In this document: positions 8,891-16,995 of the stretch, piece after piece
How positions within the stretch are numbered: position 1 is the stretch's first letter
How the letters are laid out: each line of letters begins with the position of its first letter
Assembly (NCBI GenBank): GCA_947444055.1
Contig: CANEYR010000007.1
Location: 1-64,000, forward strand
DNA: 64,000 nt
Origin: Planctomycetota bacterium
GTDB taxonomy: Bacteria > Planctomycetota > UBA1135 > UBA2386
Direction of reading: 5' to 3'
Notes under the pieces: generated by a model
What the model was told of the DNA's origin: nothing
Databases searched by the model: none
The model's input: only the letters and a program-made list of their open reading frames with translations
Translations under genes and position numbers: made by a program

Positions 8891-9874
8891 ATGCGCTACT
8901 TCACCTTGCTCGCCGCCCTCGTCTGCACAGTCCCCGCTCTCGCCCAGAACTGGTACGTGCCCGACAACTCCTCGACGGTCGGTGTGTGCAACGTGATCCC
9001 GTTTGGCAGCGGCGTCGGCAGCAGCTTCTACAACGCGAAGATGCAGACGCGATTGACCGCGGCGGATCTCGGCGCGTTGCCCAACATCATCACCGGCCTC
9101 GCGTTCGCGTCGTGCAACACCGGTCGCGCGCACTACGACCAGATCGAGATCGTGCTCGATCACATTCCCGCCGCCCAAGTCCTCAGCACGACGTTCGACA
9201 ACAACCTCACACCGGCGGCGGTCACCGTTCTCAACTCGACGAACTACACCTGGAACGTCACTGCCGATGTCTGGAACGAAATCGGTCTGCAGACCTTCTT
9301 TGTCTACAACGGCGTCGATGACGTTGTCGTGCAGATCTCATCGACGAACGGCTTGGCCCCAGGTGGCATGAGGCGCGGCACGCGCCAACGCATCTACTGG
9401 ACCGGGGCTACAGGTCCGGCCGCGGCAGTCGGCCTCTCTACCGCTTCCGCCACCAAGATCGAAGCCAGCATGCTGACCGCGCATACGTCGTCGCACGGCG
9501 ATGGCTGCGTTGGCAGCAATGGCACGCCCCGGCTTTCGTTCACTGGCTCGGCGCAGATCAACAACACGCTGTCGTTCGACCTGACGAATGGCGTGCAGAA
9601 CGGCATCGCGCTGTTCTTCGCAGGAACGACCAACGCCGGACCGTTCCCGCTGGAGCTCAGCTTCGTCGGCATGCCGAGTTGCTACGCCTACACCGACCTC
9701 GCGGCGACCAGCGCCCTGATACTTGATCCCACTGGCGCCGGCAGTTTTCCGTTCCCCATTCCGCCAACGGCGATCGGAGCCCTGTTCTACGGCCAGTACG
9801 CGGTGCTCGATCCAGCCGCCAACGTGTTTGGGTTCACGACCAGTAACTACGGTCGCGTGCTCACGGGCAACTGA
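8891..9874 (+). CDS. Secreted protein with the lineage-specific C-terminal domain
   Basis: 327 residues from the ATG at 8891, selected because it starts a signal peptide (MRYFTLLAALVCTVPALAQN); the longer frame upstream has no export signal. The mature part is a beta-rich, N- and T-rich extracellular module. The last 75 residues (from PLELSFVGMPSCYAY to TSNYGRVLTGN) align by eye with the C-termini of the secreted proteins at 44854, 46695, 48671 and 63414: a G-x-P-x-C, then a Q-x-x-x-LDPAAN motif, then TSN near the end. Possibly an anchoring or sorting domain (inference). Function unknown. Confidence 0.8.
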   Translation: MRYFTLLAALVCTVPALAQNWYVPDNSSTVGVCNVIPFGSGVGSSFYNAKMQTRLTAADLGALPNIITGLAFASCNTGRAHYDQIEIVLDHIPAAQVLSTTFDNNLTPAAVTVLNSTNYTWNVTADVWNEIGLQTFFVYNGVDDVVVQISSTNGLAPGGMRRGTRQRIYWTGATGPAAAVGLSTASATKIEASMLTAHTSSHGDGCVGSNGTPRLSFTGSAQINNTLSFDLTNGVQNGIALFFAGTTNAGPFPLELSFVGMPSCYAYTDLAATSALILDPTGAGSFPFPIPPTAIGALFYGQYAVLDPAANVFGFTTSNYGRVLTGN

Positions 9875-9878
9875 ACCT

Positions 9879-11231
9879 CTAACTCTGACGCACCGCCCCA
9901 CGCAGACCAGCCCCCAGCAGCAACGTGCTCGCGACGATCGCGCCCGCGAGCCAGAACGGCGCCCCATCGCCAAGCGCATCGAACGCCAGCCCATAGGCGA
10001 GCGGCGCCACCAGTCGCGCCATGCCGCCGAAAGACTGTTGCAAGCCCATGAACAGCCCGCGCTCGGTTGGTAGCACGATCTTCGTCAGCATCGCGGTCAG
10101 CGGCGGGAAGGTCAGCGCCATGCCGATCGGCAACAGAGCCGTCGCCAACGCGAGCCAGGGCAGGGAATGCGCGAATGGCACGGCCGCAAGTCCGAGTGCC
10201 AAGGTCATGACCCCAAGGCGCGATAGCCGCGCTTCACCAAAGCGATCGACGAGTCGTCCGAGCAGCAGGATGCGCGCGAACACCGACAGGGCGCCGATGT
10301 ACATGAAGTACCAACCGATCGTGGTCTCCGTGATGCCGTGCCGCTTGTCCAAGAACAGCACGAGCGTCGGATTGACGCCCTGGGCCGCGCCGATCGCGAT
10401 CGCATAGGTCAGCAACAGGCGCGACGTCGGTTGCCGAGGGTTCCGCAACACACGTCCCGCCGCCGCCAACGGCGTCGCCTGCCGTTCCTTCGGCTTCACG
10501 CGTTGGCCCGCAGGCTCGGGTAAGTATCGCCACGCGAAGACGACGTTGACGACGCACAACAACGCGGCGAACACACCCGGCGCGGCGCGGCCCAGTGTCT
10601 GCACTCCATCGGTCGGCCACACGTCCTGCGTGCCTAGCCACACCGCTCCCGATCCGAGCACTGGGCCGAACGCCACGCCAAGGTTGGTCGCAGCCGACAA
10701 CCAGCCGAGCGCTCGCGTGCGCTGATCAGGCGGCACCGCATCGGCAACGAACGCCTGGATGACCCCCACCGTGCCGCCGCCCGCCCCCTGCACCAGTCGC
10801 GACAGCACGAGCACCCACAGCGACTCGGCAAAGCCAAACAGCAAAAACGCGGCGGCCGAGGCGGCCAGGGCGATCAGCAGCACGGGACGGCGACCCCAGC
10901 GATCACTGCAGCGACCCCACCACGGGGCACTGAGCAATTGGGCGATGGTGAACGAACTGACGACGATGCCGGTGAGCAGGCCTTCCTGCAGGTGGAAGCC
11001 GAACACGGTGGCGCCGTCCTCGCCGAGCGCCTTCACGTAGAACGGCAGGATCGGCAGCACCATGAACAGGCCGACCATGTCCAAGAACGCGGTCGCCATC
11101 AGCACCAGCAGGTTGGCTGGCACGGCGCGCAGTTCGCGCGCGATCACGAGGAGCAGGGTCAGGCCGACGGTCGCCAGCACCAGGATCGTGGTGGTGTCGA
11201 GTGTGATCGCAGCTTCGTTGGGGAGCGGCAT
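9879..11231 (-). CDS. Major facilitator superfamily transporter, probable drug/H+ antiporter type
   Basis: 450 residues with about 12-13 membrane helices. The cytoplasmic loop motif A is GRCSDRWGRRPVL, and the helix 4/5 region (LVQGAGGGTVGVIQAFVADAVPPDQR, quoted in part) resembles TetA-like 12-helix exporters. The second half has a weaker motif A repeat (LLGRLVDRFGEARLS). An extra hydrophobic segment precedes the usual first helix. It probably exports a small molecule using the proton gradient; the substrate cannot be predicted. No regulator gene adjoins it. The next gene upstream on the same strand is the deoxyhypusine-synthase-like gene. Confidence 0.88.
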   Translation of the reverse strand: MPLPNEAAITLDTTTILVLATVGLTLLLVIARELRAVPANLLVLMATAFLDMVGLFMVLPILPFYVKALGEDGATVFGFHLQEGLLTGIVVSSFTIAQLLSAPWWGRCSDRWGRRPVLLIALAASAAAFLLFGFAESLWVLVLSRLVQGAGGGTVGVIQAFVADAVPPDQRTRALGWLSAATNLGVAFGPVLGSGAVWLGTQDVWPTDGVQTLGRAAPGVFAALLCVVNVVFAWRYLPEPAGQRVKPKERQATPLAAAGRVLRNPRQPTSRLLLTYAIAIGAAQGVNPTLVLFLDKRHGITETTIGWYFMYIGALSVFARILLLGRLVDRFGEARLSRLGVMTLALGLAAVPFAHSLPWLALATALLPIGMALTFPPLTAMLTKIVLPTERGLFMGLQQSFGGMARLVAPLAYGLAFDALGDGAPFWLAGAIVASTLLLGAGLRGAVRQS

Positions 11232-11409
11232 TCGGTCGCTGCAGGTGACAGCAGGGACCGAGTGATGTCAGGGGCAAACTGCGCCGCCTTCCCCGCGCGG
11301 CGTCTGGCTAGGCCGTCACGTTCAGCAGTCTCCGAGGCACCTCAGAGGTCGGCATCATCGCGGCAGTCAAACGACTCATTCCGGTGCGTCATCGCCGTCA
11401 CTTCACCCA

Positions 11410-12453
11410 TCACCGCGCCCGCGACTTGCTCTGCACCTTCCGCGACTGCTTGATCAACGCAGCCGCCGCCTTCGGCTCCCGCTTGCACTCAAGCAGCGCC
11501 GTCAACATCAACGGCACCACAATTGTCGCGTCCGACTCGATGACAAACATCGGCGTCGTCTCCGTCAGCTTGTCCCACGTGATCTTCTCATTGGGCGTCG
11601 CCCCCGAATACGACCCATACGAAGTCGTCGAATCCGAGATCTGACAGAAGTACGCCCACGGCTTCACCGGCTGTTGCAGGTCGTATTTGATGGATGGCAC
11701 CACACAAATCGGGAAGTCTCCCGCGATGCCACCACCGATCTGAAAGAACCCAACGCCCTTACCCTTCGCCAACACGCGATAGTCGTCATAGAGCTGCCCC
11801 ATGTATTCGATGCCCGACTTCACGATGTTGGCGCTGCATTCCCTGGCCTTCACGTGCGACGCGAAGATGTTGCCGAACGTCGAGTCCTCGTGCCCAGGCA
11901 CCACAATCGGCAGGTTGGCTTTGGCGGCGGCGAGCAACCAGCACTGCTCCGGATCGCCTTCCCAGTGCTTTGGCCCGAGTTGCAGCACCAACTCATAGAA
12001 GTACTCGTGCCAGAACCGCCGCTCACCGTTCTTGGTCGCTTTCAGCCACATCGGCACCAGGATCTTCTCGACCGCGCGGAACGCTTCATCCTCAGGGATC
12101 GACGTGTCGGTGACGCGCCGCATGCGCTGCTTGAGGATCTTGGTATCGGCCGCTTTGGTGAAGTAGCGGTACTCCGGGAAGTCCTTGTAGGCATGGTGCG
12201 CCACCAGCCGAAACAACGACTCCTCGAGGTTGGCGCCGGTCACGGAGAGCCCGTGGATCAGCCCGGCGCGGATCGCCGGCGCGAGGGTGATGCCGAGCTG
12301 CGCCGAAGACATCGCGCCAGCCACCGCCCAATACATGCGACCACCGGCGCGAATGTGATCCCAGTAAGCGAACAACGCATCACGCGTCGCCCGCGAATTG
12401 AAGTTCTGGTAGTTGCGTGTGACGAACTCGAGCAGCGGGAGACCGGAGGCCAT
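11410..12453 (-). CDS. Deoxyhypusine synthase-like enzyme
   Basis: 347 residues. Sequence landmarks of the DHS family are present: SSAQLGITLAPAIRAGLIHG (substrate/NAD region), TGANLEESLFRL, VPGHEDSTFGN, GGGIAGDFPI, and SGATPNEKITWDKL, where Lys295 matches the catalytic lysine of the eukaryotic S-G-A-x-P-x-E-x-x-x-W-x-K motif. Eukaryotic DHS transfers an aminobutyl group from spermidine to eIF5A, which bacteria lack. Bacterial homologues are thought to make homospermidine or related polyamines (established for some, inferred here). No other polyamine gene is adjacent. Confidence 0.85.
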   Translation of the reverse strand: MASGLPLLEFVTRNYQNFNSRATRDALFAYWDHIRAGGRMYWAVAGAMSSAQLGITLAPAIRAGLIHGLSVTGANLEESLFRLVAHHAYKDFPEYRYFTKAADTKILKQRMRRVTDTSIPEDEAFRAVEKILVPMWLKATKNGERRFWHEYFYELVLQLGPKHWEGDPEQCWLLAAAKANLPIVVPGHEDSTFGNIFASHVKARECSANIVKSGIEYMGQLYDDYRVLAKGKGVGFFQIGGGIAGDFPICVVPSIKYDLQQPVKPWAYFCQISDSTTSYGSYSGATPNEKITWDKLTETTPMFVIESDATIVVPLMLTALLECKREPKAAAALIKQSRKVQSKSRAR

Positions 12454-12636
12454 GGGCCGAATCGTTTATCACAGCCGCCACCGCGAAGCGCGGGTCGCGG
12501 GGGTGATCACTCGGTTGCCGACCAAGGGAAGAGAGGCGACGGCTCGATCCGCCCCATCGTCGGCGGCGCGGACCACCGGCCACCGCGCCACCCACGGCGG
12601 CTTGCCGCCAATACAGTGGTGCCGTAGGGTGGCCGC

Positions 12637-12864
12637 ATGAGTCAGATTCCTCGAATCACATTCAGCCCTGGTCAATGCGGTGGGCGGCCGTGCATTCGGG
12701 GCATGCGCATTCGCGTCAAGGACGTACTCGACATGCTCGCGACGGGAGCAACCTGGACGGAAATCCTCGAGAGCTATCCTTACCTTGAGCGCGAGGACAT
12801 TCAGGCGACGCTGCATTACGCCGCCGCGCAGGTCGATCACGCGGTGCTCTCGCTAGCCAAGTGA
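12637..12864 (+). CDS. DUF433 antitoxin
   Basis: 75 residues. The protein matches DUF433: RITFSPGQCGGRPCIRGMRI is the typical N-terminal segment (usually P.I.GGKPCIRGTRI), followed by the helical VLDMLATGATWTEILESYPYLEREDIQATLHYA region that packs like a winged helix. DUF433 proteins are the antitoxins of DUF5615 toxins. The next gene encodes such a toxin and overlaps by four bases (GTGA), so the two form a classic type II toxin-antitoxin operon. The antitoxin probably also represses the operon (family knowledge). Confidence 0.92.
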   Translation: MSQIPRITFSPGQCGGRPCIRGMRIRVKDVLDMLATGATWTEILESYPYLEREDIQATLHYAAAQVDHAVLSLAK

Positions 12865-13190
12865 AGTTCCTGATCGATGCCCAGTTGCCGCCTGCTCTCG
12901 CGCGCTGGCTTCGCGAGGCGGGGCATGACGCTGCCCATGTCGAAGACGTGGGTTTGCGCGAGGCCGACGATGCGCCGATCTGGGCTCACGCGTTGCAAGC
13001 CGATGCAATCCTCGTCACCAAAGACGATGACTTTGCCGCGCGTTCGACGCGCGAAACCACCGCGCCGGTGATCGTGTGGCTGCGCGTCGGCAACTCCACG
13101 AACAAGGCGCTGCGCAGCTGGATCGAGGCGCGGTTGTCAGGCATCGTGCTGATGCTCGACCAGGGCAATCGCCTGATCGAAGTGATCTGA
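12861..13190 (+). CDS. DUF5615 PIN-like toxin
   Basis: 109 residues from the GTG at 12861, overlapping the antitoxin stop. DUF5615 proteins have a PIN-like (Mut7-C) fold with a small set of acidic residues. Here these are D7 in MKFLIDAQLPPALARWL, the HVEDVGLREADD segment, and the pair in ILVTKDDDFAARS. They are predicted ribonucleases or RNA-binding toxins held inactive by the DUF433 partner (family knowledge). Length and motif spacing are normal, so the toxin appears intact. Confidence 0.9.
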   Translation: MKFLIDAQLPPALARWLREAGHDAAHVEDVGLREADDAPIWAHALQADAILVTKDDDFAARSTRETTAPVIVWLRVGNSTNKALRSWIEARLSGIVLMLDQGNRLIEVI

Positions 13191-13205
13191 GCCTCGCGGC
13201 GGCGA

Positions 13206-14606
13206 TCACTCGGTCGCGTGCGTCGTCAGTTCCGGTGCCAACACCGTTGGCGCGGCGTCCAGGATCTGCGCCTTTAGGGCGGCGAGATCGTGCAGGTCGG
13301 CTTCGAGCTTGGCACGCAACCGGGCTGGCCCTTCTGGCGTCTCGGCCCACAAGGCAGCGGCACCAGCATGACCCGCGCGCAGCGGGTCGCGCCCAAGTCC
13401 GAACCGCACCATGTCGGCAAGGCCGAATACCGCGCGGGGATAGACGGCAGCGCCGCGCAAGCGCCGCTGCAAGTCGACGAAGCGCGCCTCGGTCGCCGGG
13501 TCCGCTTCCCGCGAGAACGCGTGCTCTTCGTACCAACGAGGCAGCGCCTCGCCAAAGTGCAACAACGCTGCCGCCCGCGGCAGCGGCGCCAACAAGCCTT
13601 TCAACGCAGGCCATTCGTCTTCGGCGTTGGCAGGAATCGCGCAAGTGAACGCGCCCGACGCCAGCCCCGGCGACAGCACCCCGATCGCCAGCACGCGCCC
13701 GGCGAACGCATCCGTCAGCAGATGCACGATGGCCGCGTTCTCCAGGCGTTCGGCGCGCGGCCGCTCTTCGACCAGCGCCTTGCCGAGCAAGTAGGCTTGC
13801 GCCGCGCGCCGCAGACGCCGGACCAGCGTCGCATCGAGATTGCCACGCGCGCGCGCGCCATCGGGATGGAACGTCGCCAAGTCCTGCACGGTCCGGCAAC
13901 CGGCTGCCTCGAGAATCGCGCGCGCGCCGTGGCTCATGCCCTGCACCAGCGACAAGTCGCCGGCGGCCTGCAGCTCGGCGAAGCAACGCTGGTCGTGATA
14001 ACAACCAGAGCACCCCATCTGCGCGAACGGCCGCGCCTTGGTCATCTCGTCGCGCAAGCGCCGCAGTTCGCCAACCACTTCGTCGCACGCCGCCGCGTAG
14101 TCGGCGATCAGGAAGCGCTCCTCCCGCCCGTCCTTGAGAATGAGCGCGCCGTGCTCAGGCAACCGCCCCTGCACCGCCGCGAGCAGCTGTGTGTAGAAGA
14201 CGACTTGCAGGATCTGGTCGCCACGCGAACGGCCCGACGTCTTGACGTCGAGCACTTCGTAATGATGGTCACCGAGCTGGCTCGCTCCCGGCAACCGGCG
14301 CAGCAGGTCGGTGAGGCCGAGGCGGTCTTCGGTCATCAACACGCCTTGATGGATCCACTCCGCCCCTTGCTGCAACAGCGTGAGCGTGGCCGCGGCGCCA
14401 GCCGCGAAGTCGCGTTCGGGATACTGCGGCTGCACCACCGGCAACCGCTGCACGTAGTGCGTCTCGAAGTCGCGCCCGCGCTTGGCGGCGAACTCTTCCC
14501 ATTCGGTGGCGGGGCGGCGCGCCGCGCGCGGCAAGTGCAAGTCGAGGGCGGCGAGCCGCGGGCACTTCACGTAGGAGTAGACGTGCGTGCCGGTGATCCG
14601 CCTCAT
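13206..14606 (-). CDS. TM0106-family RecB/Cas4-like Fe-S nuclease
   Basis: 466 residues from the ATG at 14606. The N-terminal half shows the PD-(D/E)XK core: Asp100 in GLTDLL, EVLDVKTS with Asp120-x-Lys122, and the helix motif QVVFY (Gln134, Tyr138). Four cysteines fit a Cas4/AddB-like 4Fe-4S cluster: Cys15 in SYVKCPRLA and Cys199, Cys202, Cys208 in CSGCYHDQRC. A middle helix-hairpin-helix-like segment (ILEAAGCRTVQDLA) and a C-terminal RNase-H-like remnant follow, as in TM0106 proteins. A DNA-processing role is likely. No cas genes are near. Its start overlaps the stop of the molybdopterin enzyme (ATGA), so the two are co-translated. Confidence 0.85.
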   Translation of the reverse strand: MRRITGTHVYSYVKCPRLAALDLHLPRAARRPATEWEEFAAKRGRDFETHYVQRLPVVQPQYPERDFAAGAAATLTLLQQGAEWIHQGVLMTEDRLGLTDLLRRLPGASQLGDHHYEVLDVKTSGRSRGDQILQVVFYTQLLAAVQGRLPEHGALILKDGREERFLIADYAAACDEVVGELRRLRDEMTKARPFAQMGCSGCYHDQRCFAELQAAGDLSLVQGMSHGARAILEAAGCRTVQDLATFHPDGARARGNLDATLVRRLRRAAQAYLLGKALVEERPRAERLENAAIVHLLTDAFAGRVLAIGVLSPGLASGAFTCAIPANAEDEWPALKGLLAPLPRAAALLHFGEALPRWYEEHAFSREADPATEARFVDLQRRLRGAAVYPRAVFGLADMVRFGLGRDPLRAGHAGAAALWAETPEGPARLRAKLEADLHDLAALKAQILDAAPTVLAPELTTHATE

Positions 14607-16546
14607 TCCGGCACGATACGCACGAGGCAGTCGAGGTAAGCAGCGCCCAGCCCAAGATCCGTGGCGCGCGCCGCGATCAACACGTTCGCACTCTGGCCGC
14701 GATCGAAGTGGCCGCCCTTGGGCACGATCACCACATCCTTCCGCTGGGCCGGATCGAGACGCAGTTCGGCCGCGAGCGAACCACTGGCGCTGTGCAAGCG
14801 AACGGGCGCCCCTGCCTTGAGGCCAGGCACGACATCGGGATGAACGATGCACCAGGTGCGCTCGCCGAGACCCTTGCCAGCCCACTGCGAGGCCTGGCTC
14901 TTCTCGGTCGAGTTGGAGAACAGCCACAACGGCGCCGACGCCCCCGGCAGATTCGGTGGCTGCAGCAGTTCTGGTTCGGGCGGCGCGTTGGTCAGCAGCT
15001 GCACCCGCCCACTTGGCGTGAATACACGTCCCTGCGGGAACAGCAGCGGATCCGCGACCGGACTGCGCACCGCGCCGTCCTTCCGCAGCGACTCAAGGCT
15101 CGCCCCCTGCCCGGCGACATCAAGCAAGGCATGGCGCTTCAAGTTGTCGATGGTGTCCTGCGGGAACGACGCCAAGTCCACCCGCCGTGCCAGCTCCTGG
15201 AAGATCTGCACTTCATGCTTCACGCCGCGGGGCATCGGCACCACCGGGCGCGACTCGCCAAGCCAGTGGTGCCCGTAGGCGCCCATCAGGTCACTGTCTT
15301 CGAGCAGGGTCGGCACCGGCAGCACGACATGGGCGCGGCGGGCGGTGTCGGTCATGAAGCAGTCGGCAACCACCACAAACTCAGTCGCCTCGATGGCTTT
15401 CGCCACGGTGGCCGAATCCGGCAGCATCGCCACCGGATTGCCGGCGGTGACCCACAGGACGCGCACCGGCGGGTCCTTCGCTGCCAGCAGATCGTGGCCC
15501 AGCAGGGGCTCGCGAATCACCCGCGGATGTTGCACGGGTGGGCCAAAGGCGCGGAAGGCCTTGCGCCGACGGAAGTAGAACGACACGCCACCGCCGGAAC
15601 GGAACAGGTTGCCGGTGATCGCTGCCAAGGCATCGAGGGCGCGCACGATCGCACCGCCGCGCTGGCGGCGCCCCATTCCCCAGCCAACCAAGATCGCGGT
15701 CGGCCCATCGAGGAAGCGGTCGGCGAGGGCCCGTGCCTGTGCCTCGGTGACGTCAGCGAGATGAGCCCACTCGCCGACGGACCGCTGTTCGACCATCGAA
15801 CGGAAGGCGGGTAGATCGTCGCAATAGACGGCCGCCTGCGGATCCACTCGACCGGCATCCAAGACGCACCGGGCCACCGCCATCGCCAGCTCAAAGTCGC
15901 GGCCAGGCGCTGGCACGAGCGTCTCTTCCGCCAAGCTCGCCGACTTGTGGTGGATCGGATCGATCAGCACGACGCGCGCCCCACGAGCCTTGGCCTCGTT
16001 CAGAACCGGCACCAGATGAATGTTGCTGACGACCGGGTTCTTGCCCCACAGCACGATGTGCCGACTGTTGTGCAAATCGAACAGGTCGTTGCTGTCACTG
16101 GTTCCGAGGTCGTGCATCTGCGCCGCCTCGCCAGCTCCCGAACAGATGTCGCCGACCTTGCCCGTGCACGGTCCAAACTGGTCGAAGAACAGGTCGCTGA
16201 GGTGCTTGAGGATGCCGAGCGAGCCGCCAGATCGGTAATGGAAGATCGCCGCAGGACCTGATTCAGAACGGACTTGCACCAGTTTCTTGGCGATCAAGTC
16301 GAGCGCCATCTCCCAAGTCGCCGGCTCCAGCCGACCATGCCGACGGATCATTGGCTGCCCGATCCGCTCGGCCATGGCGGCCATCTCCGGAAAGCGGCTC
16401 GTGCGGAAGCACAGGAAGCCACGCGTCACCGGATGCTCTGGATCGCCGCGCAGTTGCGTCACCACTCCATCCGTCACGGTGGCGAGGATGGCACAGGCGT
16501 CCGGACAGTCGCGGTTGCAGGTGGTGCGCAGCGTTTGGGCGGTCAT
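14603..16546 (-). CDS. Molybdopterin-dependent oxidoreductase
   Basis: 647 residues of the MopB/DMSO-reductase superfamily. The N-terminal 4Fe-4S site is Cys10-x3-Cys14-x3-Cys18-x27-Cys46. GDICSGAGEA around residue 137 is the expected molybdenum-ligand loop, with a cysteine candidate. Nucleotide-binding segments include WGKNPVVSNIH, LIDPIHHKSA and VTAGNPVAMLPDS. The C-terminal dinucleotide-binding domain includes WCIVHPDVVPGLKAG and ends at the normal point. There is no Tat signal, so it is probably cytoplasmic. No electron-transfer subunit adjoins it. The substrate is not predictable; formate- and polysulfide-type relatives share this layout. Confidence 0.88.
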   Translation of the reverse strand: MTAQTLRTTCNRDCPDACAILATVTDGVVTQLRGDPEHPVTRGFLCFRTSRFPEMAAMAERIGQPMIRRHGRLEPATWEMALDLIAKKLVQVRSESGPAAIFHYRSGGSLGILKHLSDLFFDQFGPCTGKVGDICSGAGEAAQMHDLGTSDSNDLFDLHNSRHIVLWGKNPVVSNIHLVPVLNEAKARGARVVLIDPIHHKSASLAEETLVPAPGRDFELAMAVARCVLDAGRVDPQAAVYCDDLPAFRSMVEQRSVGEWAHLADVTEAQARALADRFLDGPTAILVGWGMGRRQRGGAIVRALDALAAITGNLFRSGGGVSFYFRRRKAFRAFGPPVQHPRVIREPLLGHDLLAAKDPPVRVLWVTAGNPVAMLPDSATVAKAIEATEFVVVADCFMTDTARRAHVVLPVPTLLEDSDLMGAYGHHWLGESRPVVPMPRGVKHEVQIFQELARRVDLASFPQDTIDNLKRHALLDVAGQGASLESLRKDGAVRSPVADPLLFPQGRVFTPSGRVQLLTNAPPEPELLQPPNLPGASAPLWLFSNSTEKSQASQWAGKGLGERTWCIVHPDVVPGLKAGAPVRLHSASGSLAAELRLDPAQRKDVVIVPKGGHFDRGQSANVLIAARATDLGLGAAYLDCLVRIVPE

Positions 16547-16639
16547 CAGCGAGATCGAACGACCGTGACAAGGGCCGTCTGGGCGAGTATCGGCCTAGCA
16601 TGCATCGGCCACGGCGGAAAGAAAGTTTGGGGTGCTGAC

Positions 16640-16663
16640 AAAAAAACTTGGAGGGCCTCCCTC
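16640..16663 (-). terminator. Hairpin plus T7 tract upstream of the molybdopterin enzyme
   Basis: On the minus strand, GAGGG-AGG-CCCTC is followed after four bases by seven T residues, the form of a small rho-independent terminator. It lies about 100 bp upstream of the oxidoreductase start and faces that gene. No minus-strand gene ends just before it. It could be a leader attenuator or a chance match; the stem is only five pairs. Confidence 0.4.
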
Positions 16664-16855
16664 AGACCGATTTCACGGCATTTTCATGCCTCCCGCCGCA
16701 ATGCCACGCGGCCAAAAGGTGCTCGTCCTCGCGGTTCTTTAGGTGTTTTCCACAGCCCAACAAGCTTGTCCATCACGGCTAGCATCGAGCACGATCAAAC
16801 CCTCCACATGCTTGTAAGAGTCCAGTAGGAAGGCGATTTCGGTCGAGATTCTTCT

Positions 16856-16885
16856 TTGACCGGAAGCGGGCTGCCTGCCTACGCT
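16856..16885 (+). promoter_or_regulatory. Possible sigma70-type promoter of the porin gene
   Basis: TTGACC at 16856-16861 and TACGCT at 16880-16885 are separated by 18 bp. Five of six -35 bases and three of six -10 bases match consensus. This would give a leader of roughly 100 nt containing the stem-loop at 16912-16942. Confidence 0.35.
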
Positions 16886-16911
16886 CGCGACTTCCTTGGG
16901 CGGTTCCGGGG

Positions 16912-16942
16912 CGCAACGACACTCACGACTCTCGTCGTTGCG
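16912..16942 (+). repeat. Perfect 9-bp inverted repeat in the porin leader
   Basis: CGCAACGAC and GTCGTTGCG flank a 13-nt spacer. In RNA they would form a stable stem-loop about 55 nt before the porin start codon, upstream of its GGGAGGAG ribosome-binding sequence. A role in mRNA stability or regulation is possible. Confidence 0.5.
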
Positions 16943-16995
16943 TTCAAGAACTGCTCACTAACGGCATCCCGAATGGGAGGAGTCACCAACCCGTC

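Larger units (their letters stand above)
16547..16995. other. 449-bp intergenic region between divergent genes
   Basis: No credible gene is visible. It contains a terminator-like hairpin on the minus strand (16640-16663), a weak sigma70-like promoter for the porin (16856-16885), and a stem-loop in the porin leader (16912-16942). The stretch 16621-16800 is richer in A and T than its surroundings. Confidence 0.6.

Noticed and set aside
13206..14606. Cas4-like nuclease as part of a CRISPR locus
   Set aside because: No repeat-spacer array and no other cas gene anywhere in the window; the domain layout is TM0106-type.
14603..16546. Molybdopterin oxidoreductase as a Sec-type formate dehydrogenase
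   Set aside because: The metal-ligand position reads GDICSGAG with an ordinary cysteine codon and no in-frame TGA.
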